Of a DNA stretch of 64,000 bases, positions 11,023 to 23,689 are shown piece by piece (positions within the stretch are counted from its first letter, which is position 1; every line of letters begins with the position of its first letter). The notes under the pieces are model-generated. The model made no database searches. It had not been told where the DNA came from and saw only the letters and a list, made by a program, of their open reading frames with translations. The DNA comes from Trichuris trichiura (lineage: Eukaryota; Nematoda; Enoplea; Trichinellida; Trichuridae), in the NCBI GenBank assembly GCA_037903355.1, contig JBAJFE010000004.1:1364001-1428000 (forward strand), given 5' to 3'. The position numbers were made by a program, and so were the translations under genes.

Positions 11023-14000
11023 ATGGAGGATCGAAGGAAGTATGTTTTCAGGGATAAGCGGGAGTTCTGCAAGGCTTTACTATCCATGATGCACAAGGTT
11101 GTAAATCCATTGGTAAGTAACTTTTGCTTCTTTCTCCCGCTGGTTGGGTTGATGCGGTTCATCTTCCCTCCGTCCAAACTTTATTCCCAATTCGTTCAGG
11201 ATTGCGACGATCAAAATGCACCCCGTTTTTGGAAGGACGAGTCGTACAGTTATTGTCCGGTACGTTTGCATTTCGCTGTCAATTATGGCAAAAAATAGCG
11301 CAGTTGCTTGCAGGCCTTTAAAAAGTTCATAGCATCCGAGAAATGGGACTTCGATGATGATGCAGTAATATTTATATCCTTCTGAAACTTAAGTGGTTTG
11401 TTGCGCTATGTAGGAGCAAAGCAGTCATCGCGGCAGAGGAGAATTATGGCTAACAAAACTTGTCGACCAAGTCCTGCTGATATCACCGCCAAATGGAAGT
11501 AATATGTGGCTCTACGTGAAAAACAACTTAGTGGTAAAAAAAAGTTCGTTATTTTTTGCCTTGTGTGTGTTATGTTAACGTGACATGCAGGGAGCGGAAA
11601 GTCGGGAAGCAGCAGCAATTCCTCTGGAGGGAATACGCAATCAAAAGCTTTCGCGCCAGTTTCTGCGCTACTACAATTTCGGTCCACGAATGCGTTTCGG
11701 AGATGCCGGACAAGTGTTCAATGATAGTCAGCTTTACAGACTAGTTGAAAAGGTTTATAAGAAGATGATGGAGTCTTCGGCTGCTGAGCCTTTTTTGAGT
11801 GCGCAAAGCACGTTGTTTTGTTGTCCCATGCCACCGCAGAAAATATTCGAAATCATTGCCAAGGTTAGGCCAAGCCTTGGCAGTCCGGAAAAAATACAAA
11901 CACTGTAAGCAATTATTGGTCAATGTCAAATTATCCCAACGAAAATATTGGTTAATAAATATTCAGTTATTTCAACTTTTTAACTGATCCGTCGGAGCGG
12001 AGAGTGAACAAAGCATCCGAGATGGCGGACAACGATTCACCATCCGCACCTATGAAGTCATGGTTATTGCAAACGGCATGCCCAATGTGCTTGAAGTTTA
12101 GCTGCGCTTCGCATGAATACGGTAAGCTGTTCCCGCCACTTTCTTCTTTGCTAATGCTGCGTGCATAGGAACATATTCCAACCGTTTGGATAGAAATGCT
12201 AACTGCTGTATTGCTAACGAACTGAACTGCACGGTAGGCGGTCATCCATTTTCTTCTTCTATTTTCAAATTTCTACATCACAATTCGACAGTAACACTTC
12301 CGAGAACACAGACAAGCAGATAGCTTATTTTTCGTTCATTAAACCGAAGCTTGATGATTTCAATTATAAAAGCTTACATTGCTTTAAAACAAGGCTTTTT
12401 CTTACATGAGCGTTGGGTTTCATTGTTTTATTACGGGTAAATATCCCGCTCAGGTTGAAGCATTTATTTTGGGCTAAGCTGTCAAGGCTGATCTTGTTCC
12501 GCCGCCAGCGCGAAATGTGCTGACGACGGGACAAGGTCGGACGAAATGAATGTCTAAACCCGACCAGCTTGCTGTAATCCGTCGGAAGCCTTCAAGGTAA
12601 TACTCTCGTCGCAAAATTCTTATAACCAAGATTTCAGAATTTTTGTATCAGCAGCCAGGTAAGATTGCTCTTGACGAGCTCTAAGGTCACCTTCTTTGTG
12701 AACTGATCGCGTGAATACAGTAAGACCTTAAAATGTCAGCTATGTTTTTTAAACTTATATTACCAAGTCTGACAGCTGAATCGATGAACGTTTTTTTGTT
12801 AGTACGCGTTTCCTAACGGTATAACGGTGTTCGCTAAGAAGGACTGCTGTTTTTGGCATTTATGACTGCGCAGTTGCGAAGCAGTGGAAGTTGACCAGCA
12901 GTAGCCGACTTTTTGCAAGAATATCGTTTCTATATCCGAATGTAAGGAAATATCAGGTTTAAAGTGTTATCTCGTAACACATTTTGCTTTTCGTTAAGCA
13001 GATATAAGTTTTTAAAACTGCAAAGCTTCATCGGAGTGTGTACTGTGGCAGATAGTAAAATAGGTACCTGCGCATCAATTTCACCTAAGGCTTCGTTCTA
13101 CTGTTAAATTCGAAAAACTTAATCTCTCTCTCCTTCGGGCAAGTTGCTTAAATTGACGATAAGCATAGCAGCTTTCTTTTGAACCTTCCATGCCGAAGGA
13201 AAGATGTATGCTTTTTATTGCTTCTATTAGGCGATCGAATGGCGTCCCTGCATCGTCGCTGGTTGTACGATAGGGAAAAAGCCAAATTTGGTTGCAAGTA
13301 GTTTAAAGATGGGAGACGTAATTTTGTGCGGAAAAACTCTGTTTCATCAATAAAACCATCCGCAAACCAAGCGGAATGACTAATAATGTAGATACGAAAA
13401 CTGAATTCTAAGAAGCAACGAAGCAAATAAATAAATAGCGATGTTTGATAAAACTAATAAAGCATAAACTAAAAGCTTTTGTTAAATTAAAAGGGGAAAT
13501 GTAATGAAGCCAAGTCATACTAAGCACATCAGCTTAAAGACGATTAAAGTAACCATAAGACGATGATAAAACAAAGTGGGTAAAAGCTCAAAGAATGTAA
13601 AAATAATGAAACAGAAATGCTAATTGATTTGTTGTTTTTATAATTTATGTTGTTGTATCCTTGTTTTGTGTTTATCTTTTTTAAAATCTGCTTTAGTTTC
13701 GTTCTTTTCCACCTTACTTTACTTATTTTCATTTATATGCTTAAACAAGTCGCGCAAGGTGATATTTTCCGTGTTTAGAGTACGAGCCTGGTTGAACAAT
13801 GCGCGCGTAGAGCCAGCGAAAGAAATAGGTTGCGAAGATCCGATCGAGGTACACTTTCAGCCTATAGTTGACTTCTCTTAATACCGCCGTCGCTCACTGC
13901 CTTTAGGAATTGTAATCAATCGTGAGAGTAGTGTAGTCATCGTGCGCAACGAACATTCCTGCACTGCCAGATTTGAACGGTTCGATTCCGTTGAAATCAT

Positions 14001-15214
14001 CTCTCGCCAACTTTCAAATGATAATTTTCGTTTTGAGGTTTTTTTTCCATTTGCTAATTTTTTAAGTATCAACTTGTTATCCCTTGCAGGATATGATTAC
14101 TTTTGGTAGCTCGGAATTTTTTCCCTTCGATCATACGCTGCCATCGAAGCTGCGCATCGGCACTAAGCCTGTTCTGTAATAAGTGCACAGTCGTTATTTC
14201 ATTTTTTAAATTAATTTGCTCTTGTACGCAGATGGAAAAAGAAATTGCATGTCGTCCATCGGTCCGTCGAAGGAGACGGTTCCGAGCAGGCTTATAAGCC
14301 GTGCTTTTGCACGGAAAGTTGCGCAGCTAGCGCGTGTTTATGCTCAGCACGAGGTTTCTGCGAAAAGTATTGCTGCTGTTCGGCTAATTGCATTATCCGC
14401 TTTCCGGGATGTCGTTGTCACACTTCGTGCGACAGCAAGTGTTGCCCATGTTTTGCGGCTCGCCGCGAATGCGACGCCGACCTTTGCATAAGTTGTTTCA
14501 CCTGCGAAGAAGATTATTATTCCGATCAGGAACTTAACTACTTGCAATGCACGTCAAGAGATACTCACCCTAGAGCAATAACCAATGGAACCTTAAGCAC
14601 CAATGAACATTCCTTCTTTCTTCGCTTCAAACAGTTGGGCCAAAAAGACCCGGAAAGACCAATGCACTTTAGGTGCAAAAATATAGCTCTACAAGTGGGT
14701 AATACTAAAGATTTGTATATTGGCGACTCGGATGTCCATGGAATTGGAGTTTTTGCCGCCGAAGATTTGGAAGTGGGTGATTTTATTTGCGAATATGCCG
14801 GCGAAATAATAACTCAAGCGGAAGCTGACCGACGCGGTTTCATGTACGACTATACGGGTAAAAGCTACCTGTTCACATTAAACAAAGGTTTTGTATATAT
14901 ATTTTTTATTACCTCACTCCGTTTGCCAATGTTGTCACCTTTTTTGCAGAGTTCGACATTGACGCCACTCGTTTTGGCAACGAGGCTCGTTTCATCAATC
15001 ATTCATCGAAGCCAAACTGCGAACCGCATGTGAAATTAGTGTACGGATCGCATCGTATAGGTATCTACGCGACTACGTCGATAAAAAAAAATTCCGAACT
15101 ATTTTTCAACTACAGGTAAGCATTTGTCAGTCTTTGCGTCCTCGGCTGAAAAAAAGTGCCTTAAATTTTAGGTATTCCAAAAAGGATGGCAAGAGTTATC
15201 CGAATTTGATATGA
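11023..15214 (+). CDS. ezh: Enhancer of zeste: Polycomb H3K27 methyltransferase
   Basis: Catalytic subunit of Polycomb repressive complex 2, transferring methyl from S-adenosylmethionine to histone H3 Lys27. Thirteen exons: 11023-11112, 11200-11259, 11314-11364, 11414-11533, 11591-11904, 11967-12121, 12169-12233, 13779-13848, 13907-14037, 14090-14175, 14232-14887, 14950-15115, 15172-15214; they sum to 2007 nt in one frame, 668 residues (EZH2 has about 750). The N-terminal part keeps family blocks (FNDSQLYRLVEKV, MPPQKIFEII, CPMCLKFSC), then a SANT-like stretch with IGTK, the CXC cysteine-rich domain (FCEKYCCCSANC, RFPGCRC, CDADLCISC) and a SET domain with DVHGIGVFA, EYAGEIITQAEADRRG, RFINHSSKPNC and FFNYRY. 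The NHS motif and the last tyrosine are intact. CXC and SET are separated by about 40 more residues than in EZH2. The start codon is the first ATG of the first exon found; an upstream exon is possible. Intron 7 (12234-13778) is the only long one. Confidence 0.9.
12234..13778. other. Long E(z) intron 7
   Basis: 1545 bp between two exons that join in phase 0. No additional exon, transposon terminus or RNA gene was recognised inside; the sequence is AT-rich with short random frames. Its length contrasts with the other E(z) introns of about 46-62 bp. Confidence 0.55.
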
Positions 15215-16204
15215 CGCGTCATTCCAGTTTAGACAACTAAATAATAGTATCAATTTGTTAGTATGGGACTTCTCTCTCTCTTTTCTTTTCTTTGTGCCTT
15301 AATCTTGATAGGTCCACACTTTCTTATTTAAGTATCTGGTTCCGCTGTCCACTTGAGCTTTCAAACTAGTCATAGACAGGTGGGCTACCATTTTTAGCGA
15401 CGTCTGCCTCCTATCATCGCTATCATTTTCATCCTGCCAACTAGAGCTGTACTCGTGTGTGACTGATGGCATGCCTGAACTACACTTTCGACGTAAGCAC
15501 TGAAGTCAGAAAAAAAGAGGGAGAGAGTGTGCGTGTGTATGCGTGTGCGCGCCTGTGTGAGTGAAGCTAGAGTGAGTCCTATAGGGTCACTATGATAATA
15601 GGCCAACGTCTAGTGAAAATGTTAGGAAATGACAGTTCTGATACAGTCGATCCTGTTTACGCAGAAGGTCGAAGCTTACATAGAAATTTTGGATGACACT
15701 TAACGTCGACAACGTTGCTCGTTCGTCGTCGCTCCTTTTCGACTTACCTTTCTCCCTTACTGACACTACGACAAGGCGGTTTGCAAGCGCTCAATGAACG
15801 CTTAAGCAGAGTATGCGATCTTCGCAACTGTGCGATGCACTTTGTTCCTATTCCTTGGTATCTTTCGTACTGATGGCAAAGCTCCATCGAATAGTAGTCC
15901 ATTTTTCGTTACTTTCAAAATTATTGTCGTTTTTCTCTCACTCAGTTGTGTTTCTCGCTGTTTCTGTTTACATTATTGTTGTTGTTTTTATCTCTGAATA
16001 GGATGTATATAGCGCGAATGAGCGATCATAGCCTGCCAGCACACAGTAAAACTTGTTAATAGCGTTTTTCCAAGCATACCATATTTGCGCTAGTCTATTC
16101 GGCTATATTGTCAGCACAAAGCCGTAACGTTTTGCTCTCTTTGCTTTCAAGTTGCGGTTCTGCTTCCTCGAAGATAGTCAAAATAATAATGAACAGTAAT
16201 AATA
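15215..16204. other. Intergenic region downstream of E(z)
   Basis: Contains the presumed E(z) 3' untranslated region and a short alternating TG/CG tract near 15527-15563. No gene recognised. Confidence 0.4.
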
Positions 16205-16633
16205 ACATTATTGTACGGAAAAGCTACCCGTTTAAACAATTGTTTAATTGCGAAGTTTTCGGGGATCACCTGTGCCCGTCTTCAGCGCAGGTAAATGACA
16301 GAGTGAGTGCTGGCACGCCCCTTATGTGGGACTGGTGCTTTAAACCGCGGGAAACTTGGGTCGTTTTAAAGGAGATGCGACATTATTTTAAAAAGAGGGG
16401 GGTCAGGTATTGGGAACGGCGGTACGGGAAGAACAAAGGGAGGAAAGAAAGAGTGGGAAAAAAGAATGAATGGGGGGGGGGCAAGGGGAAGCGGTTTAAA
16501 GCACCAGTCCCAAATAAGGGGCGTGCCAGCACTCACTCTGTCATTTACCTGCGCTGAAGACGGGGACAGGTGATCCCTGAAAGCTCTGAAATTAAACAAT
16601 TTTTGAACGGGTAGCTTTTCCGTACAATAATGT
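16205..16633. mobile_element. Foldback element, copy a
   Basis: The left arm (16205-16350) and right arm (16493-16633) are near-perfect reverse complements of about 140 bp, from TTGTACGGAAAAGCTACCCG outside to GCACTCACTCTGTCATTTACC and the TTTAAAGCACCAGTCCC inner end, around a purine-rich spacer. The arms include the TCTTCAGCG / CGCTGAAGA subterminal box shared with other copies at 16.8, 23.7, 24.3, 58.7, 58.9 and 62.3 kb. No transposase. Open frames here are products of the hairpin, not genes. Confidence 0.85.
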
Positions 16634-16675
16634 TGATACACACACCCGCTAAGAGGAGCTATGTTTTCAATGACC

Positions 16676-16676
16676 A

Positions 16677-16739
<63 letters not shown>

Positions 16740-16762
16740 TAGCATTATTATTATTATTATTA
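16676..16762. repeat. (AAT)n microsatellite facing a short (TTA)n tract
   Basis: About 20 AAT units run from 16678 to 16738 and are followed, after a few bases, by several TTA units. The two tracts can pair with each other. The tract separates foldback copies a and b. Confidence 0.9.
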
Positions 16763-17690
16763 TCCCGTAATAAAGTATATCCCGTTAAAAAACATTTAAT
16801 TCTCCGGAGCTTTCAGGTCAATCGTGACCTGTCTTTAGCGGTATTAAATTAATGTAATGAGTAAGTGCGAGGAGGACATTCAATCTGTTTTAGCGGTTTA
16901 CATGCGAGTATATTAAAGTCGAGTTTCTGGAGTTTTCGCTGTCTGTCAGCTGGTTATGTCTCTTGTTGTGTATATATGTTAGACCATCATCCATGCAGTG
17001 AATTCGTTTTTCAAAATTTTTTCTCCATTGTTCTCTTATGTTTTATCCATTTCCGATTTTGTGTTTCATGTATAGTAATCCGTTTCATATTGATTCAATG
17101 TGTCCATTTGTTCTATGTAAGTTTGTCCATTTTTGTTTTACATTTCCAACTATGATGGTTTTCGTAAGCAGTTCTGGTAAAGCTTTCGTAAAGCCACCAT
17201 AGTTGGAAATAAAAAAGAAAAATGGACACATTTACATCGAACGAATGGACTCGTTGAATCAACATGAATTAATATAAACGAAGCACAAAATCGGAAATGT
17301 TTAAATTATACAGGAACAATGGAGAAGAATTTAAAAAATGAACTAACTACATGAAAGATTGTAACCTGTATACACAACAAGAGACATAACCAGCTGATCA
17401 GAATTGGATAAAACACAAAAGAACAGTGGAGAAAATTTCGAAGAATGAATTAACTACATTGATGATGGTAATATATATACACAACAAGAGACATAACCAG
17501 CTGACGGACGGAGAAAACTCCAGAAACTCGACTTTAATATACTCACATTTAAACCGTTAAAACAGATTGTATTTCATGCTCGCACTTGCTCACTACATTA
17601 ATTTAATGCCGCTGAAGACGGGTCACGATTGACCCGAAAGCTCCGGAGAATTAAAAGTTTTTAACGGGACATACATTCCGTAAAAGAAAC
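16762..17690. mobile_element. Foldback element, copy b (long arms)
   Basis: Arms of about 230 bp or more: left from CCGTAATAAAGTATATCCCG through TCTCCGGAGCTTTCAGGTC and GACCTGTCTTTAGCGG to GAGACATAACCAGC (as complement), right ending GACCCGAAAGCTCCGGAGA then AACGGGACATACATTCCGT. The centre contains further palindromic pieces (ATTTCCAACTATGATGG and its complement near 17140-17210). No transposase frame. Same family as the copies listed at 16.2, 24.3 and 62.3 kb. Confidence 0.85.
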
Positions 17691-19123
17691 AGTTTAACAT
17701 GAAAATCTACCGTCCTGTACCAAGAAGTTGCATTTTCAAATTTTATTATTATTATTATTGGAAGTTTCTGAAGGTCAGTCTTTTCATTGTTTCGTTTCCC
17801 TGGGTAGGTTGTTCAGCAGGTTTAGTTGAGAGTAAGAATCTTTGAGCATTTTGGGCTTAGGATTGCTGTCATTTCGCTTTGTGCGCATTTTTGCTCTTTG
17901 ACGTGGAACAAGATGCTAAAACTTCAATTTCTTGTAGCAGGTTTCCATCGTCTTATTTTCACGCTCATCTTCATCTAACGAGCCACTGAAAACAAGCACA
18001 TGGATAGTTGAACGTTTTTGGCATTATGCGCATATATGAAATTGTAATGCGCACGTGGCTTCCTACGTTCTCCAATAGTGCTGAATGACCATGTAGCTGA
18101 AGCAGCTAAGATGTAATGTAATCGTCTGAAAAATTCGTTCGACGACTTCGGCATACCTACATTTTGTTATATTATTAAAAATTAATTTCATTTTAGTTGT
18201 CCTATTTTGCAACGCCGTTATTGCAACTGATTTCGTTCAATGAACCTATAAACGTGAGACTATCAGGTGAGTCTTCATTATTTGGAAGCATAGAGCGCCA
18301 TTTGATTTGATCGTAAAAAAACCAAAAATTGGCCATTATATACCGGACGTTGAGTTGGAATAGATCGATATCCGCCTTTCGCTGACCTAAGCAGCTTTAC
18401 TTGCTTTTAATGACGGACTGTCGCTTGTAAAATACTTAACTTGAATCTCTAATAGTGAGACGTCTATTGAAAACAATAATTTCGATTTCATATTCCACCA
18501 GCGGAAAATGGAATCTTCTTTGACCGTGGTAGCTTTTATTGTTGTTCAGCATGATAAAATAAATGGAATAGACCACCCCCGCTATGTACAGCTGCGGGTT
18601 TTCTTTTCCAATACGCCTACTTTGAAAAGGTTTGCTTCATTTGTATACTGTTAGTAAGCTGAGATAAAAGTCAGCTACTTCTTTACGCCTTACTTTTAAT
18701 GGGTCCGCTGCGCACTGTGACTTATGTTTTCTACTAAGCGATTTGTTTTTAGTACGTCCGGCATTTCAAAATCTGAATTAAAAATGAGCTGTTTTCGTAC
18801 GCCAGTTTAACGGTTCTCGTTTAGAGCTACTAATGAAATAAGCCCTTTATTGCTTCAGCTTGAGCTGATTTGGAAGCTAATGAAAATACTAATATTTATG
18901 GTAAAAGCGAAGTCCGTTTCCAAAGCGACCGAACTGCTGAAGTAAATAATTTAATTGTTAACCGTTTATTTCTTTTGAATAGTTTTGCAAAATGGGATGT
19001 GCCATTATAGTACGGGTAAGAATTTTAATTCCAAACTTGCAGACGAGCTGCTTCGTCCTTTTTGTTGAGGGTGAGACGCGTGTTGGAGGTTGCTTTGTGG
19101 TTTCGGGCGCGGAGGTGGTTGCC
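17691..19123. other. Non-coding flank, part of the pseudo-protease duplication unit
   Basis: No gene. 18270-18560 is similar to 24590-24860, sharing TCTTCATTATTTGGAAGC, GCCATTTGAT and AACAGTGGAATxTTCT-like landmarks in order. Both lie beyond the 3' ends of the two pseudo-protease genes, so the duplication unit extended at least 0.6 kb downstream of the coding region. Confidence 0.55.
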
Positions 19124-20701
19124 CTACAATAAAGTCAACCAATGATCCACACAATTCGGCAGGAAACGCTTCAAGTTACACGACGCGCGTTGTGCTCCCA
19201 TTTCTGACAATACTTTTTGAACAATAGTCATGTCGCGGTAGAATCCCATTGAGGTTATATTGCCATAAACAGCAGTATTTTTTAACGCCGGTGTCAGATA
19301 GACGCCGTATTGGAAATACCGCCCACCGAAGCGGCAAACCAGTGGACTGCCGAGTTGCTTAAACATAGACAACATTGTATTTTCAGTGCATTAAACGAAG
19401 AAAATCGACTTTACTACAGCCATTCGTTTCTTCTTTTCCTGTGTGCAGATACCTGGGAATCCTTTGAACTCTTTTTCCTCCATTTCGTAGCATCGCACAG
19501 GTTCAGCCAATGCAACTTTCTCCTTATATATTCGATCCACTGTTTTGTAGAATCGTGAGTAAAAGCATTTCGCATGCTGTCGGGGTAACGAATTATGTTG
19601 TTCAGGTAAGCAAATTGCTTGGGCTTGCTTTCCAAGTGGTACCGGCTGCTTCAACTTCAGAAGAGCAGTGCCATCGCGGATGTAGCCTCTTGCATTCGAT
19701 ATAGGATAAGTGTAGCCGCTTTCTAATTCTCGTTGGATTCCAGTTCTGGTCCGGAAAGAGTGTTTTCCAGGCGCCACGTAAGCAATTCTTCCAGAGACGT
19801 CTAACCACTGGCCTTCACGCTGCCTACGTTCAATACACGCAAGTAGCATATGCATTTATGCAAACTTAACTCACCGGCGGAAACATTTTCCCGCAGTGAC
19901 AACTAAGTCGGAAATATTGGAGTAATGGCTTAAAGGATATTGGTGTATTAAGCTGCCAATGCATCGTACTGAGCCCATTTTTTTCGTGGCAATCAAAACA
20001 TCCCATGGGAATGACGACACCGCACTCCGGTGAGCTGAATTCTTGTTTTTGTCCTTCATTAGATTAACATCCCCGCAGGAAGCTCTTATCGGCTAAAAAG
20101 CGTAATCTACAATAAGTGCTAACTTATGCTTATCAGATGGCGGTGGTATCTGTAGTCACAAGCTTCTTTTACAGCGTATAGATTGAAAGTAGGAAAGTAT
20201 AAATTCTTCAAAGCTTGTAGCAAGTTGATACTGTCTTTGTCTGCCTTATTTAAACTGGAAAATTAAGGCTACGCTTTACTACTAATAAGTAAGAGAAATA
20301 CATTAGAGAGTAAATGCGTTAATTGTATGCGTTTGAACGAGAAAGCAATTACATTTCTTGAGACTGGTTTGCTTGGTTGTTTTTCCTCGTTTGAACTGCT
20401 GCTGCTGCTGCTGCTACTACTACTGCTGCTTGAAGAAGAGGAAGATTTTGACTTCTTTTTACTTGTCTAAAATTGTAGGTTTTTGAGTAGCGAAATTAAT
20501 GTAACATCTTACGGTAAGCGCTGAACTTCTTATTGCTTCTTTAGTTTGTCCGCTTCTTTGAACCTCTGCTTTGATATGCTGCTAAAAAGACGTTAGATTT
20601 TTGCGTGAAAATAGGCTTGCAGGAATATAATAATTGCTTACCTGTTCGGTCAAGAGTAAAACCCAAATCGTGACGACAAGCAAAGCGGTTATACTTTTCA
20701 T
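19124..20701 (-). CDS. Secreted trypsin-fold protein without catalytic residues, single domain
   Basis: Six exons on the minus strand: 20642-20701 (signal peptide, MKSITALLVVTIWVLLL), 20513-20581, 20353-20466 (KKKSK followed by a run of about 18 serines), 19875-20092, 19415-19823, 19124-19357; all joins are in phase. The last three form a chymotrypsin-fold (S1) domain: FPWDVLI, SDLVVTAGKCF, GTALLKLKQPV, QAICLP and QLGSPLVC. The triad is gone: His57 (TAAHC) is Lys in TAGKC, Asp102 (DIALL) is Gly in GTALL, and Ser195 (GDSGSP) is Leu in QLGSP. It is therefore a serine-protease homologue, likely a binding or decoy protein secreted by the worm. The frame ends with TAG at HWLTLL, where the paralogous domain reads on for about 80 residues. 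A TATA box lies about 35 bp upstream of the ATG. Confidence 0.8.
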
Positions 20702-20732
20702 GTTTGCTAGCGAACTCTGTACCATTTTTCTC

Positions 20733-20745
20733 TCTTTTATATCAA
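20733..20745 (-). promoter_or_regulatory. TATA box of the single-domain pseudo-protease gene
   Basis: ATATAAAAGAGAG on the minus strand, about 35 bp before the start codon, implying a very short 5' leader. The surrounding upstream sequence (20740-21090) is conserved with the upstream region of the two-domain gene (28980-29335), which supports a shared promoter. Confidence 0.55.
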
Positions 20746-21157
20746 TGTTTGAATTCTTACGTCATTAGAATTTCATTGGGCGTAGTATTTTTTAAAAGCA
20801 ATTCAAATAGTCTCTTCGTTTTGGGCGAACGCGCGACGTTTCATTAAATGGAGCTTTTTTTGTACTTCGCCGTTATGAATCTGATAAATGAGAACAAAAT
20901 GCCTGTGCATCTAATCTCGCAAACAACAGCCGCGTGTAATCCCAGTGGAACTTTTCCGTATGCATGCACAAATATTGTATTGTTGAAGCAAAAATTGAAA
21001 AAGCGAGATAAGCTCGGTTTGTCCAACTGCGTCGGTACTATGTGGTATCAAGTGCTTTGCATATTTTTAAAAAATTAACTAGTGACAAATTAACAAGCGA
21101 ATTGTTGGTGTCCACAGCTGATCTTAAAGTATCATGGAAATTCAATTTTTTTATCAG

Positions 21158-22998
21158 TGTAGCACCGTGCTCCTCCCATAATAAGACCTGGTCTTATTTT
21201 TATTTTGCCTTCAAAAAACATGGCAGTGTTTATTTTCCGGAATAGTGTATTATGATTTCAGGTACTACGCTCAACACTTGTTCATTTATTTATGTGCAGA
21301 AGCCCATACGAAGCGCAAATGTAAAGGAAGAAAAATATCAAAACACCTAGAAGAAGAACCATGAATAAGGCTGGAAAATGTAAAAATAGCTACGTTTCAT
21401 GTCAGCATTTTCTGGGACGTCTTTATAAATCACTGAATTCTGAATTCCGGCTTGAACTTTCTGCGACTCCATTTCTTGCAGGACCATTGAGCCCAGCCCC
21501 TCATGTGTTGCGATAAAGCTCTCCTTAAACGAATATTCCTTGTCCAAGTAGCCTGCTCGTAGAGCATTGGCAACATAGCTGTCAGTGATTTTGTCCCATG
21601 AGTTCTTCATCCAATTCACGACGTCCTCCAACCTGCGCCTCGTAAAGTTACTACGCTGATTTCTCTCCATTTTATTCTCAATGTAGGAATTGACTTCACT
21701 GCGCAAATTATTTTTGAATGGCTTGTTTATTCCAATATCAAGAGTCTGGAGATAGGCAGTCATTTCTGCAGGAATCATTACCTGATACCTGCAGGATTCT
21801 TCTCTCTGAAAGTTCTTCATCTCTTTAGAGCGGTGAATGCCGGCTGAATCCTAGACTATCATTTCTCTTTGGCCACTTCACAAAATAAGTGGCAGCACTA
21901 AATTGACCCACTTGCTTATAACTGACTGTGTGCATCAGGTTTTTTCGATTTGAAGGACATAAATACCTGAAACGCGCTCAGTTTCGTTTTTGTTTCTCCT
22001 ATAGATGATTAGAGGAGGGACTTTCTTTCCGTCCAAACGAATTGCCAAAATGCAGGTGGCGAGCACACTTTCATAACCAGTAGAAGGAATGTAGGTTAAC
22101 GAGGCTCCCCTACGGTAAGTTGTTGTTTGAAATCTTTGGCACATAAACGCTGCGGTTTCATCCATAGCAATCATGTTGGACTGTTGGTATTTGCAAAAAT
22201 CGATTCTGTCAACAAAAGACTCGAATGTGAATTTAAGTTTAATAACTTCATTATCTTCAAGCTTGAACAATGTTGTCGATCTCCTTAGTGACAGTTCATG
22301 TCGCTGAAGGAAGTTATCCAGCCAGTGCTGTGACGCTTTGAATTTTTCCCTGGATATCCCCAAGTTTGATGCCATTGCAAGGGCAAATGCCTGAACGTCA
22401 GACCTGCGGACAATGTAAGTCTGTGCTCTCCCATCAGCAATCCATTTACAAACGATGTTCTCAAGCTGAGGAAATAATGGCTGCCGAACTGGTCCACATT
22501 TAAGCTTCTTTGCATTTCCCTCGTCCATTTTTCACAGAGTTTATCGTACTGTGCTCGCCATTTTCGAATCATTCGGAGATCGAGCTTCTTCTCTTTGCAC
22601 AAAACCGTCAGATTCTTGCCTTAGGAGTTCTCCACGGTTGCTTTCTTGTACTCGACACTGTAACTTTTCCTTTTTGGAGGCATCTTGCCTGAGAGTGAAA
22701 ATATTATTCTCTATTGCAAACAAAATTGCACTTTTGCGCCAACCTGTTGCACACGAAGCTGCAAAAATCATTAAGAGAATTCGTTCGGACGGACTTCGTG
22801 AAAGATCACTACAAACACAGATGTATCAAAGCACTTTACTCGTAAACTATACGGTACAGTAATTTAACCATCCACAAGCTGTATATTTTAAGATACGATA
22901 CGCCCGTCACATTTTCTAACGGATTTGCTAAATATGCCACTGTAACGGACGATCTCAACTGGGACTTATTATAAGGGAAACGCGGTACTAGGGTGAAC
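21158..22998. mobile_element. Degenerate pogo/jerky-type DNA transposon
   Basis: Ends are diverged inverted repeats: left AGCACCGTGCTCCTCCCATA then ATAAGACC; right, as complement, AGTACCGCGTTTCCCTTATA then ATAAGTCC. Between them lies a broken transposase on the minus strand. The element separates the conserved promoter of the 20.7 kb gene from the tandem copy to its right. Exact termini are uncertain because both ends are mutated. Confidence 0.6.
21347..22682 (-). pseudogene. CENP-B/pogo-like DDE transposase pseudogene
   Basis: The start MPPKRKSYSVEYKKATVE is followed by a TAA stop, then KKLDLRMIRKWRAQYDKL (N-terminal helix-turn-helix), a frame change at about 22528, an HTH-CENPB region (WLDNFLQRH), the first catalytic Asp in MIAMDETA, another disrupted stretch with DSAGIH in the place of the second Asp motif, and LQTLDIGINKPFK, equivalent to the family's LQPLDxGxxxxFK. 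At least one premature stop and two frame disruptions make it non-functional. Confidence 0.85.
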
Positions 22999-23689
22999 TG
23001 AAATCTTATTAGACTTAGAAAGTAGCGCTTCATCGTCCTCAACGTTTTTTTATCGCACTAAAGTAGAACCCGAGCTTCTATTGTTTCGCCTATGTTCTTT
23101 TATACAGCACTTGCTTATATGGGTCTGAGCTGGCTCAGTTCGTTCTTGTGGCAATCCTACTGCGTTCTGCATTACAATCATTGCCCTTAAGCCATTGTAA
23201 GTGCTGTTCAGTAGTTTCCAGAACACCTGACAGTTCATCAGTGGTCAGCTCGTGTAATTGGCAATACGAAAAGTTTTTAACATTCTGATATTCCACTGAT
23301 TCAAAGCCCACCTGGCTAAACACAGCTTTCAGTAATTTCGCATACTTTACTATAAGCTGAAATGCGCATAATCATAGAATTAGCTCTGGGATAAGCTTTC
23401 GTCAAACAAGACGCATGCACTACCTCGATACGCAATCCCGGCTTATATTATTTTATTAATGAGCATAGTCAGGTTATCCAGAATTCCATCACAGTTTCAA
23501 AACTTTCTCTCTCAGCCTTTTCTATTTGCGTTTTGAACATTCACATTGAAGAGTAAGCTTTGAATGTTCGGATAACGCCTTCTTCAAGACGTTGTTCGTG
23601 CAGGCAAGAAAACAAAGTTGGCACATGAATTTTAGCACATTTATCATCACTGGGTGGCTTAACGCGCTCTCCATGATTACAAGAGCTTT

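Noticed and set aside
11447..11499. Frame MANKTCRPSPADITAKW as an E(z) start
   Set aside because: It runs into a stop, whereas the overlapping frame of exon 11414-11533 joins in phase with exons on both sides.
13955..14000. GGTTCGATTCC resembling a tRNA T-loop
   Set aside because: It lies inside a phase-consistent E(z) exon, and no acceptor stem or D-arm can be drawn around it.
15527..15563. GT-rich tract as a possible regulatory or telomere-like repeat
   Set aside because: It is a short imperfect dinucleotide tract with no repeat unit of telomeric type.
16108..16641. Long open frames on both strands
   Set aside because: They are mirror images created by the arms of foldback copy a.
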